This document shows, in pieces, positions 48,842 to 50,984 of a DNA stretch of 50,984 bases. The stretch is from contig JAFXVN010000040.1 in assembly GCA_017524545.1 (NCBI GenBank), forward strand, positions 1 to 50,984, read 5' to 3'. Position numbers and translations under genes: made by a program. This DNA comes from Bacteroidaceae bacterium. GTDB lineage: Bacteria; Bacteroidota; Bacteroidia; Bacteroidales; Bacteroidaceae. The notes under the pieces were generated by a model. That model had not been told where the DNA came from. It saw only the letters and a program-made list of their open reading frames with translations, and made no database searches. Every line of letters begins with the position of its first letter. Within the stretch, counting starts at the first letter, position 1.

Positions 48842-49240
48842 TTACTTTTGGAACAAACGGCTGATTATCTGAACCTTCTCGCCCTCGAAGATGAGAGTCG
48901 TCGTGACAATCTCGTAGTTCAACTGTTGATACTGCTTCAAAAGCAAGGCGGCAAACTGATTGTCGCGGGAATGAACAACCTCAAGGAGATAGTTGCCGTT
49001 GGTAATAGGCTTCGGAGAAAAATCGCCAATGGCTTTGGCTAATTCCTCACGCGGGCCAGTCAGGATGCGAAGTAGATGGTCGCCATCCTTCTGCGTATAT
49101 TCATAAATCTCTGCGTCAATGACACTCTGGGTAGGTACATATGTTGCCGTGGTCTTCAGACCAAACAGCGATTTGCTGACGCTAATACGGGCATCAGCGC
49201 AGATGTCTTTCCACATCTGCAAATTCTTGATATTTGACAT
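48842..49240 (-). CDS. Small cytoplasmic protein, paralogue B
   Basis: 132 residues from the ATG at 49240 (MSNIKNLQMWKDICADARIS), which aligns with the start of the paralogue at 46950; an ATG at 49282 is also in frame but adds a tail the paralogue lacks. The conserved core is IGDFSPKPITNGNYLLEVVHSRDNQFAALLLKQYQQ. It is 20 bp ahead of the CPA1 antiporter. No recognised family; the doubling with the antiporters suggests a shared partner function. Confidence 0.7.
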   Translation of the reverse strand: MSNIKNLQMWKDICADARISVSKSLFGLKTTATYVPTQSVIDAEIYEYTQKDGDHLLRILTGPREELAKAIGDFSPKPITNGNYLLEVVHSRDNQFAALLLKQYQQLNYEIVTTTLIFEGEKVQIISRLFQK

Positions 49241-49298
49241 TATTATAGATTCTTTGTTATTAATGTTTGCTGTTATTCTCAATAAGAAAGCAAACAGG

Positions 49299-49718
49299 CT
49301 AACAAAGAATGCGCCTCAACGCTATGACATAATAAAAGCGAGGAGACGCAGCTCCACCCTTTTGAAAGAGTGAAAAGGTAAAAAGGTGAAAAGGTAAAAA
49401 AGAGGAGTGGTTATAAGAATTGCCCGATAATAATTTGCCATGAGCACGGCTTGGCTTGCCATTGCTCTGGGGAAGAAGGCGTGTCGGGCGAGAGCCTCCT
49501 ATGCGCTGTGAACCTCTAGGGTTTATTGCGGCATTGGTGGCGAGCATCAAGCCTCGTTCCAGAACGAAATCATGTGTGCTGGCTTTCTGTACTACGCATG
49601 TCTCCTTCGTTTGTTTGCTGACACACTGCTCCGCAGCATCAGCATCAAACGATGCAACGCCGCAAAACGTCGTGATTGCAAACAACACACGAAGAAAATA
49701 ATGCTTAGTCATAGACAT
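49299..49718 (-). CDS. Small secreted protein, first gene of the ion-transport operon
   Basis: 139 residues. A signal peptide (YFLRVLFAITTFCGVASFDADA) precedes a short Cys-containing mature part (EQCVSKQTKETC) and a basic stretch (RGSQRIGGSRPTRLLPQSNGK). The C-terminal third (FLPFHLFTFSLFQKGG onwards) is the translation of cttttcacctttt repeats, so the original protein probably ended earlier. A strong -7 element lies 17 bp upstream. It could be a leader peptide-like or small envelope protein. Not recognised. Confidence 0.5.
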   Translation of the reverse strand: MSMTKHYFLRVLFAITTFCGVASFDADAAEQCVSKQTKETCVVQKASTHDFVLERGLMLATNAAINPRGSQRIGGSRPTRLLPQSNGKPSRAHGKLLSGNSYNHSSFLPFHLFTFSLFQKGGAASPRFYYVIALRRILC

Positions 49719-49734
49719 TCTTTATATTTGCTTG

Positions 49735-49742
49735 CAAAGATA
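49735..49742 (-). promoter_or_regulatory. -7 promoter element TATCTTTG, minus strand
   Basis: TATCTTTGCAAGC read on the minus strand, before the gene at 49718. It probably drives the whole operon to 44275. Confidence 0.75.
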
Positions 49743-49827
49743 CAACTTTTTCTTTGAACCCCCGTCGCCTTGCCCCACATTTTTAATATATATTAGGCGA
49801 ATCTGCACAGAAAAAGCCCCTTACAGC

Positions 49828-49863
49828 AAAAGCGGACAGCCCCTCTGTCGGCTGTCCGCTTTT
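49828..49863. terminator. Strong symmetrical hairpin
   Basis: Perfect 14-bp stem aaaagcggacagcc/ggctgtccgctttt with an 8-nt loop, with A- and T-runs on the two sides, so it can terminate in either direction. Confidence 0.75.
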
Positions 49864-50160
49864 ATTCTATATGATTGTTTGAGAAGTCGAAATGTTATGA
49901 CCCGCCATGACAATCTCCGTTCTGCATGAAAGATTCCCTTTATAAGTTACAGTATCATTAAATCCTTGACGGAATAGATGCGGCTGAGAGCCTCGTTTGC
50001 ATCGGCAAAGGAACAAACTTTCCGCAAATACATAGCAAATCATCGGAAAAGTGACAAAGATTAACGGAACTGCGGCCAATTTTCTGTCGAAACGACTACC
50101 CTAATCACGGAATTTCCTACCATTATTACCGATGGCGGCACGAGTTACGGAATTTCTTCG
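49864..50160. other. Gene-free upstream region of the AraC gene
   Basis: No coding frame is supported. Two copies of (t/c)acggaatttc (50115-50124 and 50146-50155) lie 31 bp apart just upstream of the -7 element and could be regulator binding sites. Confidence 0.45.
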
Positions 50161-50168
50161 TATCTTTG
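50161..50168 (+). promoter_or_regulatory. -7 promoter element TATCTTTG
   Basis: TATCTTTGCAGCG, 7 bp before the ATG at 50176. Confidence 0.75.
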
Positions 50169-50175
50169 CAGCGTT

Positions 50176-50984
50176 ATGATAAACAAAAGAATCATCCAGA
50201 TAGACAGCGTGGATGCGTACAACAAACTGTACGGATGGGAGACGCTGCACCCGCTGGTGACGGTGGTGAACCACGCCGATCCGATGGCCAGCGACCTAAA
50301 CCATTCGCGGCTGAACTACGGCCTGTATGCGCTGTTCCTGAAACAGGGTGACGGCTGCTCGATACGCTACGGACGCGAGAAGTACGACTATCAGGAGGGT
50401 ACCGTGGTGAGCTTCAAGCCCGGACAGGTGGTCGAGGTGGAATGGGACGAGAGCCGACCCATGCCGCCCTCGCGCGGACTACTGTTCCATCCCGACCTGC
50501 TCTACGGCACACAGCTCGCACGCCGCATCAACGACTACACGTTCTTCGACTACGACCAGCGCGAAGCCTTGCACCTCTCAGAGCGCGAGCAGCACATGGT
50601 GGTGGAACTGTTCGACAGAATCGAGGAGGAGTTGCAGCACCCCATCGACCGCCATTCGCAGACGCTCATCACCGATGCCATCGGCCTCCTCTTGGACTAT
50701 TGCATGCGTTACTACGACCGCCAGTTTATCACGCGACATAAGGTGAACAGCGACATCCTCACCGCCTTCCACCAGCAGCTTCGCGAGTACTTCGTAAGCG
50801 GCCATCCAGAGCGTAACGGTCTGCCCACTGTCGCCTACTTCGCCGACAAGGCCTGCCTCTCGCCCAATTACTTCGGCGACCTTATCAGCAAGGAGAGCGG
50901 CACCACCGCCCAGCGCCACATCCAGGATGCCGTCATTGAGCGCTCCAAGCAACTCCTCATCGAGACCCGTCTTTCCGTCAGCGA
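50176..50984 (+). CDS. AraC-family transcription regulator, 3' end outside window
   Basis: 269 codons visible with no stop, so the gene is cut by the window edge. It begins MINKRIIQIDSVDAYNKLYG. The N-terminal cupin-like sensor part contains SIRYGREKYDYQEGTVVSFKPGQVVEVEW. The C-terminal AraC helix-turn-helix starts at about residue 225 (PTVAYFADKACLSPNYFGDLISKESGTTAQRHIQ) with the conserved first recognition helix; the second half is missing. Such regulators in Bacteroidales often sit next to flavodoxin, reductase and hydrolase genes like those at 38.5-43 kb. Its own target cannot be stated. Confidence 0.85.
   Translation, partial: MINKRIIQIDSVDAYNKLYGWETLHPLVTVVNHADPMASDLNHSRLNYGLYALFLKQGDGCSIRYGREKYDYQEGTVVSFKPGQVVEVEWDESRPMPPSRGLLFHPDLLYGTQLARRINDYTFFDYDQREALHLSEREQHMVVELFDRIEEELQHPIDRHSQTLITDAIGLLLDYCMRYYDRQFITRHKVNSDILTAFHQQLREYFVSGHPERNGLPTVAYFADKACLSPNYFGDLISKESGTTAQRHIQDAVIERSKQLLIETRLSVS

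Noticed and set aside
49867-50079. 70-codon minus-strand frame upstream of the AraC gene
   Set aside because: There is no clear ribosome site, sequence composition is not coding-like and it lies in the AraC regulatory region.

Overview
The window looks like a chromosomal segment of a Bacteroidales bacterium, most likely a Prevotella-type gut or rumen species. The evidence is the recurrent Bacteroidetes -7 promoter element (TAnnTTTG, most often TATCTTTGCA) in front of many genes, Bacteroidetes-specific families (DUF4293, DUF6048, DUF6452, DUF4199, DUF6261, the type IX secretion plug family DUF5103, DUF1460), and C-terminal tails of the GIYI..GKK type. No transposase, integrase, phage structural gene or CRISPR array was recognised.

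Layout. 0-2.7 kb: a large P-loop protein and a small-protein/PIN toxin pair. 2.8-9.3 kb: a secreted protein, an HprK-like kinase, an ER-type S26 peptidase and a PqqD-like protein, then a TRIC channel fused to a T9SS plug protein, an AmpG-like permease and a DUF1460 amidase-like protein. 9.3-12.4 kb: a small protein plus retropepsin-like protease, a candidate structured RNA, a broken dockerin gene, and a two-gene unit of a dockerin protein and a cohesin-like protein. 12.6-18 kb: mostly core genes (BaiN/HI0933-type flavoprotein, phosphopantetheinyl transferase, GH130, bamD, rpoZ, DUF4293). 18-28 kb, minus strand: NrnA-like phosphoesterase, S41 protease, an M3 peptidase fused to dCMP deaminase, Crp regulator, ApbE, DUF6048, DUF6452, GT2 and DUF4199. 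28.1-28.3 kb: SRP RNA and tRNA-Thr. 28.5-36 kb: an accessory, partly decayed stretch (DUF4143-type ATPase with iterated operator-like repeats, a frameshifted gene, an AbiE-type pair whose toxin carries a stop, and a carbohydrate-binding protein with an internal stop). 36-43 kb: a secreted UGSC-like protein and a run of flavodoxin and alpha/beta-hydrolase genes. 43.4-49.7 kb, minus strand: DUF6261 and an ion-transport operon (TerC, NhaD, CPA1 antiporter, and two paralogous small proteins). 50.2 kb to the end: an AraC-type regulator cut by the window edge.

The most striking property is not one gene. Several families of short low-complexity or palindromic repeats sit at gene junctions and inside genes. 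They supply start codons, stop codons, signal-peptide cores and in-frame insertions, and they mark the joints of two apparent gene fusions (TRIC-DUF5103 and M3 peptidase-dCMP deaminase). Three palindromic arrays (21-bp, 22-bp and an irregular array translated as the tail of TerC) add to this. These repeats look like an active shaping force on this genome, and no mobile gene that could move them is visible here.
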